From: Acidicapsa ligni
GTDB lineage: Bacteria; Acidobacteriota; Terriglobia; Terriglobales; Acidobacteriaceae
Reading direction: 5' to 3'
Assembly: GCF_025685655.1 (NCBI RefSeq)
Contig: NZ_JAGSYG010000003.1
Location: forward strand, 124,001 to 188,000
Length of the DNA: 64,000 nucleotides
Positions 43,662 to 52,528 of the stretch are shown piece after piece. A model generated the notes under the pieces. That model saw nothing but the letters and a program-made list of their open reading frames with translations. It was not told the DNA's origin and ran no database searches. Every line of letters begins with the position of its first letter. Position 1 is the first letter of the stretch. Made by a program: the position numbers and the translations under genes.

Positions 43662-44981
43662 TTAAACGGCTTCCCCTACCAGGCTGTTAGGAAAAGTCTT
43701 CGTAATCCGTACTTGATGATAAGTTCCCGGCGCAGGATTGATCAGTTGATTCCAGGTAAAATTGACCGGTTTGTTCTGTGAACTACGTCCGGTAATCTGT
43801 CCCCGGGAAGGATTGCTGCCCTCAACCATTACTTCCATAACCTGACCTAAATGCTTGTCATAATTCGTTCTTTGAATCTCGCGCTGGCGATCCAGCAACA
43901 CCTGAAGCCGCGTTGACTTCTCCGCATCCGGAATGGAATCGATCATCACCAGCGCCGGCGTGTTCGGCCGTGGTGAGTACTTGAATCCAAAGACAGCATC
44001 GTATTGAACTTCGTTCAGGAGATCAACCGTCTCTTCAAAGTCCGCAGGCGTCTCCGCAGGAAAGCCGACAATGATGTCCGTGGACAGTGCAATCTGCCGC
44101 TTGGCGGCCTTGATCCACGAGATCCGTTCCAGGTACCAGTCCCGCGTATACTCCCGATTCATCATTCGCAAAATCCGCGACGAACCCGATTGCACCGGCA
44201 GATGTACGTGATCGCAAAGCGTCGGAACCGCATCAATGACATCCACAATATCCCTGGTGAAATCCCGAGGATGGCTCGTGGTAAACCGCACACGTCGAAC
44301 CCCAGTCAGCTCACCGAGCGCACCCAGTAGTTCCGCAAATGTCCTCTTTCCAGTAGGATCGCGGTAACTATTAACGTTCTGCCCCAGCAGTTGAATCTCG
44401 GTGTATCCCAGGTCGAGGATGCGTCGCGCCTCTTCCATCACAGAGTCCGACCCTCGACTCCGCTCCTTGCCGCGCGTGTAAGGAACAACACAGTAAGCGC
44501 AGAACTTGTCGCAGCCCTCAATGATCGTGATGTACGCCCGGTAAGGATTGGTGCGTGAGGTAAACTCCGTCTCAAAAGTCTCGTCCGTCTGCCGGTCATC
44601 GAGGCCAGTGATACGTGTCTCTCCCGCTTCGAGCCGAGCCAGCATCTCCGGCAGCTTTCGATACGAGGCCGACCCGGCCACCAGCGAAACATACGGAGCG
44701 CGCTCAAAAATCTTCTCGCCCTCCTGCTGTGCCACGCAGCCGATCACCGCAAAACGCTTGCCTTGCTTGTGCAGCTTCTTGTAATCGTTCAGCCGGTTGA
44801 AGACCTTCTGCTCCGCTTTGTCGCGAATCGAGCAGGTGTTGTACAGCAACAGGTCTGCTGCTTCCTCTACCTGAACCTGCGTATAGCCCTGCTGTTCCAG
44901 AGTGCCGATGACTTTTTCCGAGTCATGGGCATTCATCTGGCAGCCAAAGGTCTCAATGTAGAAGGTTTTTTCAGACGCCAT
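43662..44981 (-). CDS. miaB: tRNA-2-methylthio-N6-dimethylallyladenosine synthase
   Basis: Radical SAM methylthiotransferase that modifies A37 of tRNAs reading UNN codons. 439 residues. The UPF0004 N-terminal domain has cysteines in TFGCQMNAHDSEKV, YNTCSIRDKAEQK and VIGCVAQQEG; the radical SAM motif is CDKFCAYCVVPYTRG; the C-terminal TRAM region includes VMVEGSNPSRGQITGRSSQN. MiaB and its paralogue RimO share this layout; the CSIRDKAEQK and CVVPYTRGKERSR motifs favour MiaB. It substrate depends on isopentenylated tRNA, linking it to the isoprenoid pathway elsewhere in the window. The DUF151 gene follows. Confidence 0.95.
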   Translation of the reverse strand: MASEKTFYIETFGCQMNAHDSEKVIGTLEQQGYTQVQVEEAADLLLYNTCSIRDKAEQKVFNRLNDYKKLHKQGKRFAVIGCVAQQEGEKIFERAPYVSLVAGSASYRKLPEMLARLEAGETRITGLDDRQTDETFETEFTSRTNPYRAYITIIEGCDKFCAYCVVPYTRGKERSRGSDSVMEEARRILDLGYTEIQLLGQNVNSYRDPTGKRTFAELLGALGELTGVRRVRFTTSHPRDFTRDIVDVIDAVPTLCDHVHLPVQSGSSRILRMMNREYTRDWYLERISWIKAAKRQIALSTDIIVGFPAETPADFEETVDLLNEVQYDAVFGFKYSPRPNTPALVMIDSIPDAEKSTRLQVLLDRQREIQRTNYDKHLGQVMEVMVEGSNPSRGQITGRSSQNKPVNFTWNQLINPAPGTYHQVRITKTFPNSLVGEAV

Positions 44982-45059
44982 AGTAATTCAAGTATAACGC
45001 CCGATTCGCTCCCCATTCGCTTCTGCTTTAGAACTGCTCAAACCAGCCGCTTAAGTTCA

Positions 45060-45470
45060 CTATTCAGGTTGAGTCAACGGCATGTCGGTATGCAGATAAG
45101 CCTGGAGCGCCGCCATCTGTTCCTGGTTAAACCGCCCGGCAAAGCTCGGCATCTTGTTCTTCCCCGCAAGCACCAGCCGTTGTATCTCTGCATCCGTCGC
45201 CGGCGCACCGCTAGGCAGATGGTTCTTCCGCATGGCTCCATGAATGTTCGGCGGAGGCGGCTTCAGCATCAGGTCATTGTCCTCATGACAATGTGCGCAG
45301 CGCGTCATGTACAGATTTTGCCCCTCAGCCTGCTGCGGAGTGAGTTCCTGATGATGGCACCCTGAAGCACCTATTCCAAACAGGACTAACCCCACCGGAG
45401 CCAGAGCAGCGAAAACCAACGCCGCCCCGGCCCGCAATCGAGTACGATCAGTTCCCTTTTGTAATCCCAA
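45060..45470 (-). CDS. Exported c-type cytochrome
   Basis: 136 residues. One haem-binding motif CAHCH lies in NLYMTRCAHCHEDNDLM, with the distal methionine probably in NKMPSFAGRF. The N-terminus has a hydrophobic signal ending in IGASGC, which could be a lipobox anchoring the protein in a membrane. A class I cytochrome c fold is likely. It starts 2 bp after the superoxide dismutase stop on the same strand, so the two are probably one operon: a periplasmic electron carrier and an exported dismutase. Confidence 0.9.
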   Translation of the reverse strand: MGLQKGTDRTRLRAGAALVFAALAPVGLVLFGIGASGCHHQELTPQQAEGQNLYMTRCAHCHEDNDLMLKPPPPNIHGAMRKNHLPSGAPATDAEIQRLVLAGKNKMPSFAGRFNQEQMAALQAYLHTDMPLTQPE

Positions 45471-45472
45471 GA

Positions 45473-46222
45473 TCAGACAGCCTTCTTCCCATCGGTATAC
45501 CTTGCGCTGGCCGCATCCCAGTTCACCGCTGAGAAATAAGCCTTCACATAATCAGGCCGTTTGTTCTTGTACTTCAGATAGTAGGCATGCTCCCACACAT
45601 CGATGCCCAGCACTGGCTTGTACCCAAGTGTAAGCGGGCTGTCCTGGTTCGGAGTGCTCTCAATCTCCAGCGATCCATCCTGCAATATCACCAGCCATGC
45701 CCAGCCGCTGCCAAAAACTCCGGCAGCCTCAGCCGACAGTTTGTCCTGAAATCCCGAGAAGCTTCCAAACTTGGCATCGATCGCTTTTGCAAACTCGCCG
45801 GTCGGCCCGCTTCCGCCCTTGCCCAACGATGTCCACCAGAAAGAGTGATTCGCATGTCCGCCGCCCTGGTTGCGCACCGCCTTCCGAATATCCTCCGGCA
45901 CCGAACCCAGATCCGCCACCAGCTCATTCACAGACTTGCTCGCAACATCGGGATGTCCGGCGACCGCTGCATTCAACTTGTCTACATAAGACTGGTGATG
46001 TTTGTCATGGTGCAGATGCATCGTCTCGGCATCGAAGTATGGCTCCAGAGCGTCATACGCATAAGGCAGCGGCGGTAAGGTGAATGGCCCGGTTGGCGCT
46101 GGAGCTGTTGGAGCCGTCTGAGGTTTAGCTGCGCCCGTCTGTGCTGATCCCACCAGGGATTCGGTCAGTAATACCGCGCTGGCCAACCCGCCCATTTGCT
46201 TGATTGCTGTCCTGCGATTCAT
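45473..46222 (-). CDS. Exported Fe/Mn superoxide dismutase
   Basis: About 249 residues from the ATG at 46222, preceded by AGGAGAGTTCC. The N-terminus [18 protein letters not shown] is a twin-arginine signal, an unusual but known feature for this enzyme. Metal ligands are visible: histidine in [19 protein letters not shown], histidine in [11 protein letters not shown], and Asp/His in [15 protein letters not shown]. Whether iron or manganese is used cannot be decided by eye. The frame remains open upstream, but that part is the complement of a low-complexity repeat at the divergent gene. It is followed by a cytochrome c gene after 2 bp. Confidence 0.94.
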   Translation of the reverse strand: MNRRTAIKQMGGLASAVLLTESLVGSAQTGAAKPQTAPTAPAPTGPFTLPPLPYAYDALEPYFDAETMHLHHDKHHQSYVDKLNAAVAGHPDVASKSVNELVADLGSVPEDIRKAVRNQGGGHANHSFWWTSLGKGGSGPTGEFAKAIDAKFGSFSGFQDKLSAEAAGVFGSGWAWLVILQDGSLEIESTPNQDSPLTLGYKPVLGIDVWEHAYYLKYKNKRPDYVKAYFSAVNWDAASARYTDGKKAV

Positions 46223-46346
46223 GGAACTCTCCTTTAAGTTTTTGACTCTTTTGACTATGGATAGAAAATGCGGAATGCCATACATGGGATGTCCTGCCTC
46301 GCCATCCGAAGCAGGTATTTTAGAAACCATATCGTAAGCTGAAATT

Positions 46347-46895
46347 ATGCCATTGCCTACCCCCGAAAACGGCCCGATGCAAGCAGGTTCTGAAATCACG
46401 GAAACGACCATTACAGAAACAGCCATCACGGAAACGACAAGCACGGAAACAACATGGTCAAGCGAACAAAATCCAGAGCAACAGAATATCGAACCGCTCT
46501 TTCACGGAGCCCAAAACCACTGCTTCGGTTGCGGCCCCGGCAACTCGGTAGGTTTGCAACTGAAATTTTCTACACTGCCGGATGAGACCGTAATCTGCTC
46601 CACATCAATCTCCGACTCTTATGAAGGACCGCCTGGTTACCTCCACGGAGGTATCATAGCAACCCTCCTTGACGAAGCCATGAGCAAAGCCAATCGTGCC
46701 CGTGGTGTCACGGCCATGACTCGCCAAATGCAGGTCGAATACCTCCGCCCGGTAGCCTCGAACGGATTGATTCAAATAGAGGGTCGCGTCACTCGCAGCG
46801 AAGGACGCAAGCATTGGACTACCGCCCAGATCCTCAATGCAGGCGGAACAATCCTCGCCCATGCCACAGGATTGTTTATCGCCATAAGCAGATAG
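46347..46895 (+). CDS. Hotdog-fold (PaaI-type) thioesterase with a repeat-rich N-terminus
   Basis: 182 residues. From about residue 55 the protein is a single hotdog domain: [39 protein letters not shown] and [11 protein letters not shown], the arrangement of acyl-CoA thioesterases, with the HGG and DEA motifs in place. The first 50 residues are different: a run of TETTx pentapeptides encoded by four imperfect 15-bp repeats near 46398-46457, then Glu/Gln-rich sequence. The start at 46347 therefore may be correct or the functional protein may begin later. It is divergent from the superoxide dismutase gene. Confidence 0.85.
   Translation: MPLPTPENGPMQAGSEITETTITETAITETTSTETTWSSEQNPEQQNIEPLFHGAQNHCFGCGPGNSVGLQLKFSTLPDETVICSTSISDSYEGPPGYLHGGIIATLLDEAMSKANRARGVTAMTRQMQVEYLRPVASNGLIQIEGRVTRSEGRKHWTTAQILNAGGTILAHATGLFIAISR
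46398..46457 (+). repeat. Four imperfect 15-bp tandem repeats
   Basis: A unit beginning ACRGAAAC is repeated four times in frame, each encoding TETxx. Located at the 5' end of the thioesterase gene. Differences between the copies are mostly third-position or conservative changes. Confidence 0.75.
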
Positions 46896-47325
46896 GATGT
46901 TCATTCTATGAACGTTACAAGACATTACAGCCGTCGGATACGCCTTGGTACCTTGCGACACTATTACCTAAATTGAGCAGTAATGCATTACCTTTGCTGC
47001 AAGTCGCTGACGCTGAATAGCTATTTCAGTATTGTCATTCCTCATTCACACTCATGGTGAGGCAAGAGATGTATCAAGCATTGCTGCCAGCTACATCCGG
47101 GGATTGGGTTTAGCCTCAGCCATTCATCCCTCGCTTGTAGCTCCATAATCGGGCGATTCAAGAACTTCTTCGCTCGAGCAACGTAACGCACAGAGTCCTG
47201 GAACCTCGATTGCGGAATCAGCAAGATCGAAGACGAAGGATCGAAATGCCTGGCAAATGAGTCGGGCATCGGTACATTCGATTCCGTAATCCCGGCCACT
47301 GTCCACAACTGCCCGAAAGGACACA
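46896..47325. other. Intergenic region before the VPEID-CTERM gene
   Basis: About 430 bp. An opposite-strand frame (47042-47398) has no recognisable family and would overlap the small sorted-protein gene; I do not accept it. No clear promoter hexamers or sigma-54-type sites were found. It probably carries the promoter for the small gene and exosortase. Confidence 0.5.
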
Positions 47326-47544
47326 ATGATGAAAACTCTGAAGTATTCGATTCTCGCTTTGGCTTTGGTTGCAGGTACCAGCACGTTGGCCCATGCAAAC
47401 GGACTCAATGCATCTCCTGCCAAGTCGCACCCACACCCGATTGGCAGCACTGCACCGGAAGTTGACCCTGGCATGGCCATCAGCGGACTCACGCTGCTGG
47501 GTGGGGCACTCACGGTTCTTCGCATGAAGCGTCGCAAGCAGTAG
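47326..47544 (+). CDS. VPEID-CTERM-type exosortase substrate, very short
   Basis: 72 residues in three parts. Residues 1-24 are a signal peptide (MMKTLKYSILALALVAGTST, then LAHA). Residues 25-43 form a short His/Pro/Ser-rich segment containing AKSHPHPIG. Residues 43-72 are a C-terminal sorting signal: APEVDPG (43-49), a hydrophobic helix (about 50-65) and basic RMKRRKQ. The APEVDPG motif matches the VPEIDPG form used by exosortase E. It has a good AAGGA before the tandem ATGs and ends 4 bp before the exosortase E start, so it is almost certainly its dedicated target. The exported piece after cleavage would be only about 20 residues. Confidence 0.9.
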   Translation: MMKTLKYSILALALVAGTSTLAHANGLNASPAKSHPHPIGSTAPEVDPGMAISGLTLLGGALTVLRMKRRKQ

Positions 47545-47548
47545 GCTC

Positions 47549-49225
47549 TTGATTCCCCACTCCAACCACGCTTGCACTGGGAGCAACCCCTCCCAGGCAA
47601 GGTCGTTTTTCAACGTTCCATCTTTTCTGAACCATTTACTTGCACGGTTCTTTCTGTTTGCTGCGGTGCTGGCGATCGACTGCATTGTGGTCGCCAGCAT
47701 TCCGCATCATCAGGCACTCGTAGGCCCTGCCGCTCCTGTCGGCATCGTCGCCTTCGCCGTCTTCATCGGACTCGGCTACTCCCGCCTCAAAACAGATCGC
47801 GAAAGCCTCCCTTTTGGCTGGCTGCCCTTTATCGTCCACGCCCTGCTGATGGTCGGTGTCTTTATCGGAAGCATCGCTGTCGCTCATGGCAGTCATCTCA
47901 TCGTAGAGTTGCGTATTGCCATAGTCGCTGCCATAGCCCTGCTTGCCGTGGCCTGCGTACCCATCTCGGCCTGGATTCGCACCCTCCGCACCACTCATTT
48001 CCTCTGGCTCTATTCCCTGCTCGCGGGCGCTACCGCTCTGTATCTGCGTAGCCCATTCCAATCCATCTGGAATGGCTCAAGCTCTGCGCCTGGACGCATC
48101 CTGCAAGGCATCACCTTCGACTCAGTCCGCCTCGTATTGCAGGCAGTTCTGCCCGGAGTCACCGTCGATCCCGCATCCTTCACCATCGGCACCCCGAACT
48201 TTGTCGTCATCGTCGCTGAGGCCTGCTCCGGTCTCGAAGGCCTCGCACTGGTTCTCGTCTTCACCACGCTATGGCTCTGGTACTTTCGCAAGGAAAGCCG
48301 CTTTCCCCAGGCACTCGTGCTCATTCCCTGTGCCCTCATAAGCGTCTGGATACTGAATGTTGTTCGTATCAGCGCACTTGTCCTCATCGGTAACGCATTC
48401 TCCAGCGAAATCGCCATGGTTGGCTTCCATTCCCAGGCCGGTTGGATTGCATTCACCGCCGTAGCTCTCGCCTTCTCCATGGCCATGCGCAAACTCTCTT
48501 GGGTCCGCAAAGATCCCGTTACTTCCAGCGCGCACGGCGGAGCAGTCGTCTCAACACTCTCCCTTGAAGAATCCGGGGAATCTCCAGCTACAGCCGCATA
48601 CCTCGTTCCCTTCCTCGCGATTCTCGCTGCGACCTTCATTTCTCGCGCCGCCTCTGGCCACTTTGAATGGCTCTACCCCCTGCGCTTCGTCGCCGCCGCA
48701 TTCTCCATCTGGCATTACCGCGCTGAATATAAAAACCTGAATTGGCGCTTCAGTTGGACCGCACCCCTGGGAGGCACAATCGTCTTCCTGATCTGGATCG
48801 CATCCACCTTTTGGAGCAAGCAAACCGGTACCGACAACGCGGCTGGCAATCTCGGCACCGCTCTGGCCTCACTCTCGCCCATTGCTCGCTATACCTGGCT
48901 GATATTTCGTGTCACAGCAGCCGTCATCACCGTACCCATTGCCGAAGAACTCGCCTTCCGCGGCTACCTCACTCGCCGCCTCATCAATCGCGACTTCGAC
49001 ACAGTTCTCTTCCGCCGACTCACCTATCTCGCTATCGCAATCTCCTCTGCCGCCTTTGGGCTCATGCACGGCCAGCACTGGGTCGTCGGAATCATCGCCG
49101 GTCTGGTCTATGCATTGATTCTCAAAAGGAGCGGCAAAATCGGCGACGCCATCGCTGCGCATGCCACCAGCAATCTGCTATTAGCTGCCTGGGTACTCAT
49201 AGGCGGCCATTGGAGCTTCTGGTAG
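47549..49225 (+). CDS. xrtE: Exosortase E fused to CPBP-family protease (VPEID-CTERM system)
   Basis: 558-residue membrane protein in two parts. The N-terminal half is an exosortase: the catalytic cysteine in VVIVAEACSGLEGLALVL, arginine in VWILNVVRISALV and histidine in MVGFHSQAGWIAF. The C-terminal half is a CPBP/CAAX-type intramembrane protease: EELAFRGYLTRRL, FGLMHGQHW and HATSNLL carry its metal ligands. About 13-14 membrane helices are visible. The only start in frame is a TTG at 47549, 4 bp after the stop of the substrate gene and without a strong ribosome-binding site, so translation probably depends on the upstream gene. The protein should cleave sorting signals and attach or release their substrates. 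Confidence 0.92.
   Translation: MIPHSNHACTGSNPSQARSFFNVPSFLNHLLARFFLFAAVLAIDCIVVASIPHHQALVGPAAPVGIVAFAVFIGLGYSRLKTDRESLPFGWLPFIVHALLMVGVFIGSIAVAHGSHLIVELRIAIVAAIALLAVACVPISAWIRTLRTTHFLWLYSLLAGATALYLRSPFQSIWNGSSSAPGRILQGITFDSVRLVLQAVLPGVTVDPASFTIGTPNFVVIVAEACSGLEGLALVLVFTTLWLWYFRKESRFPQALVLIPCALISVWILNVVRISALVLIGNAFSSEIAMVGFHSQAGWIAFTAVALAFSMAMRKLSWVRKDPVTSSAHGGAVVSTLSLEESGESPATAAYLVPFLAILAATFISRAASGHFEWLYPLRFVAAAFSIWHYRAEYKNLNWRFSWTAPLGGTIVFLIWIASTFWSKQTGTDNAAGNLGTALASLSPIARYTWLIFRVTAAVITVPIAEELAFRGYLTRRLINRDFDTVLFRRLTYLAIAISSAAFGLMHGQHWVVGIIAGLVYALILKRSGKIGDAIAAHATSNLLLAAWVLIGGHWSFW
47577..47596 (+). terminator. Possible attenuator hairpin inside the start of xrtE
   Basis: CTGGGAG (47577-47583) and CTCCCAG (47590-47596) are perfect inverted arms around a six-base loop; a run of five T begins 10 bases later (47606). 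It lies shortly after the TTG start of the exosortase gene. It might reduce transcription into the enzyme gene relative to the small substrate gene, but the T-run is distant. Confidence 0.3.
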
Positions 49226-49252
49226 ACCCGCAGGTCGCTTACACTGGAGACT

Positions 49253-51319
49253 GTGGCCTCCCTCGCGATTGTTGATCCCATACCGAATGAATCTCTCTCG
49301 CTTGCGGAGTTGCTCCATAAGTTCTTCGGCTTCCCGACCTTTCGCGCCAATCAGGAAGCAGTCTGCCGCGCCACCGTGGACGGCGAGGATGTACTGCTCG
49401 TCATGCCCACAGGAGCAGGAAAATCCCTCTGCTACCAACTCCCAGCCATTGCCCGCGGCGGCACAGCTCTCGTCATCAGCCCACTCATCGCACTCATTGA
49501 AGATCAGTGCGCCAAACTCACCTCGCTCGGATTTGCAGTAGCCCGCATTCACTCCGGTCTCGACCGCTCCGTCAGCCGCCAGGCCTGCGTCGATTACCTC
49601 AACGGCACGCTGCAATTCCTCTTCATCGCCCCCGAACGCCTGCGCGTTCCCGGCTTTCCTGAAATGCTCGCCAAGCGCAAACCCGCCCTCATTGCCATCG
49701 ATGAAGCCCACTGCATCTCACAATGGGGACACGACTTCCGCCCCGACTATCGCATGCTCGGCCAGTACCTTCCCGCGCTGCGCCCTGCTCCGGTAATCGC
49801 GCTCACGGCAACAGCAACACCGGCAGTCCAGCGCGACATCGTAGCCCAGCTCGGCCTCGCCAAAGCGAAAAAGTTCATCCACGGCTTCCGCCGCAGCAAC
49901 CTCGCCATCGAAGTAGTCGAAGTCCCGATGCCCATGCGTGCCGACCTCGTCTGCGAACTACTCAAAGACCCCGCGCGCCGTCCCGCAATCATCTATGCCC
50001 CAGCCCGCAAACGCGCCGAAGAATTAGCCTCGCAGCTCTCGCAGGTCTGTACCGCGTCCGCGTACCACGCCGGCCTGCCGGCAGAGATTCGCGAGAACGT
50101 GCAGCAAAACTTCCAGAGCGGCAAGTTGGATTGCGTAGTAGCCACCATCGCCTTCGGTATGGGCATCGATAAAGCCGACGTACGTACCCTCATCCACGTT
50201 GCACTTCCGGCAACGCTCGAAGGCTACTATCAGGAGATCGGCCGCGCCGGTCGCGATGGCCGCGCCAGCAAAACCATCCTCATGCACTCCTACGCAGACC
50301 AGCGCACGCATGACTTTTTCCTCAAGCGCGACTATCCTCCCATCGACACGCTCCAGCAAGTCTACAAAGCCCTGAGCGATGAGCCAACGTCTCTCGACGA
50401 CATCCGCGCTCAGCTTCAGATGGACGATGAAACCTTCTCCAAAGCCATTGAAAAACTCTTCATTCACGGCGGCGCCGACGTCGACTACAACAACAACGCT
50501 ACACGCGGTAAAAACAAGTGGTCCGAGCCCTATACCCGCCAATCGGACTACCGGCGCAACCAGATGGGCCTCGTTCAGAAATACGTGGACGGCCACCAAT
50601 GCCGCATGGCCGCACTCGTCCAGCACTTCGGCGATGTCGAAGACGGCAAGACTCGCTGCGGCATCTGCGACTTCTGCAACCCGAGCGATAGCTCCGCGCA
50701 ACAATACCGCCCGGCATCTCGCCAGGAAGAAAAGTCCCTGGAAGCAATCCTCGATGCTCTGCGCGGCAACAGCGGCAAGTCTCTCGGCAAGTTATTAAAG
50801 GAGCTGCCCGGCGATCTCACTCGAAAAGAGTTGGATGGCTTCCTGGGCGCATTGTCCAAATCCGGCTTCGTCGTCGTAGAAGACGCCGAGTGGATCAAAG
50901 ATGGCGAAACAATTCTCTATCGCAAAGCAAGCCTCACCGCCGAAGGCGATCAGCTTGAACCCGGTGCACAGCTTGAGATTCAGCTACCCGGCGCCACGAT
51001 CGAACGCCCGGCTACCAGCCGTAAACTTTCTGTAACGAAAACAGCGACGAAATCGCCATCTAAATCAACCAGACCACAACAACTCATCGAACTTAGCGCC
51101 GAGGCCCAGCAACTGGAGCAGGCGCTTAAAGGCTGGCGCACAACAATCGCCAAAAAGCTGGGTATGCCGCCATTCGTCGTGCTGCACGATCGCACTCTTC
51201 AAGCCATAGCCCATGCTCGTCCGGCAACCCCAAATCAGCTGCAGGAAATCTCAGGCATGGGCCCGGCCAAAGTCGAAAAGTACGGCCAGCAGATTCTCGA
51301 AATCTGCAACCAGGCGTAG
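49253..51319 (+). CDS. recQ: ATP-dependent DNA helicase RecQ
   Basis: 688 residues from a GTG at 49253 with GGAGA 4 bases upstream. Walker A is PTGAGKSLCYQLPAI (about 52-66), DEAH is at about 150-153, followed by CISQWGHDFRPDY; motif VI region is QEIGRAGRDGRASKTIL. The RQC zinc cysteines are in CRMAALVQHFG and CGICDFC. The C-terminus carries an HRDC domain (about 600-685, including LHDRTLQAIAHARPAT). It unwinds DNA during recombination and repair. Between RQC and HRDC lies a Lys/Thr-rich linker. It begins 27 bp after xrtE. Confidence 0.96.
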   Translation: MASLAIVDPIPNESLSLAELLHKFFGFPTFRANQEAVCRATVDGEDVLLVMPTGAGKSLCYQLPAIARGGTALVISPLIALIEDQCAKLTSLGFAVARIHSGLDRSVSRQACVDYLNGTLQFLFIAPERLRVPGFPEMLAKRKPALIAIDEAHCISQWGHDFRPDYRMLGQYLPALRPAPVIALTATATPAVQRDIVAQLGLAKAKKFIHGFRRSNLAIEVVEVPMPMRADLVCELLKDPARRPAIIYAPARKRAEELASQLSQVCTASAYHAGLPAEIRENVQQNFQSGKLDCVVATIAFGMGIDKADVRTLIHVALPATLEGYYQEIGRAGRDGRASKTILMHSYADQRTHDFFLKRDYPPIDTLQQVYKALSDEPTSLDDIRAQLQMDDETFSKAIEKLFIHGGADVDYNNNATRGKNKWSEPYTRQSDYRRNQMGLVQKYVDGHQCRMAALVQHFGDVEDGKTRCGICDFCNPSDSSAQQYRPASRQEEKSLEAILDALRGNSGKSLGKLLKELPGDLTRKELDGFLGALSKSGFVVVEDAEWIKDGETILYRKASLTAEGDQLEPGAQLEIQLPGATIERPATSRKLSVTKTATKSPSKSTRPQQLIELSAEAQQLEQALKGWRTTIAKKLGMPPFVVLHDRTLQAIAHARPATPNQLQEISGMGPAKVEKYGQQILEICNQA

Positions 51320-51347
51320 ACGAAAGCCACGCCCGGTTGCAGATCGG

Positions 51348-51731
51348 TTACACCTCTGTTTTTGCTGCAAAAACACCTGAAAACGCGCGTCTCACTCCGA
51401 AGAAAATCACCAGCCAAAGCAGCAGAGTGATCAAAGCCATCGGTAGTCCCGCAGGTGCCAGCAGGATATGAAACTCCAGGATTTTAACGAGGACTGGTCC
51501 CAGCAGTATCAGCGCCAGTGGCACAAAGCGATTCACCAACAGCAGCAAGCCGCCCACGGTCTGTAGCAGAAACGGCAGCACCAGCATATGCGCAGTAAAC
51601 AGTACGCCCAGATACTCCCCAGCCGCCCCGGGTGTGGGAGGCATAGGCAGGAAATGGAAGAATCCGTTTAGCCCAAAGATAAGAAACTCCAGGCCAAGCA
51701 AAATACGCGCGATCAGGACAGCGATCTTCAT
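51348..51731 (-). CDS. DoxX-type membrane protein
   Basis: 127 residues, four membrane helices (about 3-22, 43-66, 70-88, 94-115). RILLGLEFLIFGLNGFFHFLP and LLQTVGGLLLLVNRFVPLAL are typical of the DoxX family. It is 47 bp downstream of the azoreductase gene on the same strand and likely in its operon, consistent with the frequent pairing of DoxX with redox-stress genes. It is unrelated in detail to the DoxX-like protein at 31370. Confidence 0.88.
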   Translation of the reverse strand: MKIAVLIARILLGLEFLIFGLNGFFHFLPMPPTPGAAGEYLGVLFTAHMLVLPFLLQTVGGLLLLVNRFVPLALILLGPVLVKILEFHILLAPAGLPMALITLLLWLVIFFGVRRAFSGVFAAKTEV

Positions 51732-51778
51732 TGTTGTCTCCTTAATGCGTACTGCGAATGGATGATGCTTGGTTCAAT

Positions 51779-52399
51779 TTATGCAACAGCGTTGCGAACA
51801 ACGTCCAGGCTCGGCTTGAGGAACGTTCCACGATCCACAGCACCGGTCATCACCTGTGCCGCTCCACCGGCTGAAATGACATGGACATCCGTCACGCCCA
51901 GGAAGCCAAGTATAGTCCTCAAATAAGGATCGCTGAAATTATAAGCACCCATCGGCGTTCCCGGCTCATAGACGCCGCCGCTCGCCACAATCAGCGTCGC
52001 TTTCTTGCCCTTCAAAAGACCCTCAGGACCAGCAGAACCATAAGAGAAAGTCCGTCCATTGCGGGCAATCTGGTCCACCCAGAGCTTGAGAACGGAAGGA
52101 ATCGAGAAATTGTGCATAGCTACGCCAATCACGTACTCGTCCGCCTGTTCCAGCTCGGCAATCAGTTCGTCAGAGTGAGCCAGCGCTGACTTCTGCTCCG
52201 CCGAACGTGCATCCTCAGGAGTGTAGGCAGAATAAATCCACGTCGTATCCACTGGCTTGGCCGGATTGGTAGCAAGATCGCGATAAATTACCTTTCCGTC
52301 GGGATGCTTGTGATTCCAGGTCTTGGAAAATTCAGCAGCCAACTCACGGCTGATAGAGGTAGGAAGTGGGCTCGAATCGAGGTGAAGCAATGTAGGCAT
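51779..52399 (-). CDS. azoR: FMN-dependent NADH-azoreductase
   Basis: About 206 residues from the ATG at 52399 with AAGGAG upstream. The N-terminus LLHLDSSPLPTSISRELAA and the motif VIGVAMHNFSIPSVLKLWVDQ, plus ATLIVASGGVYEPGT, match the AzoR family, which reduces azo dyes and quinones. The further in-frame upstream residues are not protein-like and lie over the control region. It is divergent from a TetR gene across a 12-bp palindrome (52433-52469), so the TetR protein probably represses it and it may respond to quinones or similar compounds. Confidence 0.94.
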   Translation of the reverse strand: MPTLLHLDSSPLPTSISRELAAEFSKTWNHKHPDGKVIYRDLATNPAKPVDTTWIYSAYTPEDARSAEQKSALAHSDELIAELEQADEYVIGVAMHNFSIPSVLKLWVDQIARNGRTFSYGSAGPEGLLKGKKATLIVASGGVYEPGTPMGAYNFSDPYLRTILGFLGVTDVHVISAGGAAQVMTGAVDRGTFLKPSLDVVRNAVA

Positions 52400-52432
52400 G
52401 TAAATTCTCCTTAGGCGACGTTTGTCGCTTAA

Positions 52433-52469
52433 ACAATATCTGTCTCCCATAGTAGACGACAGATGTTGT
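52433..52469. promoter_or_regulatory. Operator-like palindrome between azoR and the TetR gene
   Basis: ACAATATCTGTC (52433-52444) and GACAGATGTTGT (52458-52469) are inverted copies with one mismatch. A smaller perfect palindrome, GCGAC-4-GTCGC (52415-52428), lies closer to azoR. The site is the natural target for the divergently encoded TetR-family repressor. Confidence 0.65.
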
Positions 52470-52528
52470 GCAAGAGATTCTTTTTGAATAAAGTTTTTCC
52501 GAATTTGCTACCTTGGAAAGAGCCGAGT

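Noticed and set aside
46223..46444. Upstream extension of the superoxide dismutase
   Set aside because: It reads through the complement of the tandem repeat (VVSV runs) and lies before a proper Tat signal and ribosome-binding site.
47042..47398. Minus-strand 118-residue frame before the VPEID-CTERM gene
   Set aside because: No recognisable family, no ribosome-binding site, and overlaps the small sorted-protein gene.
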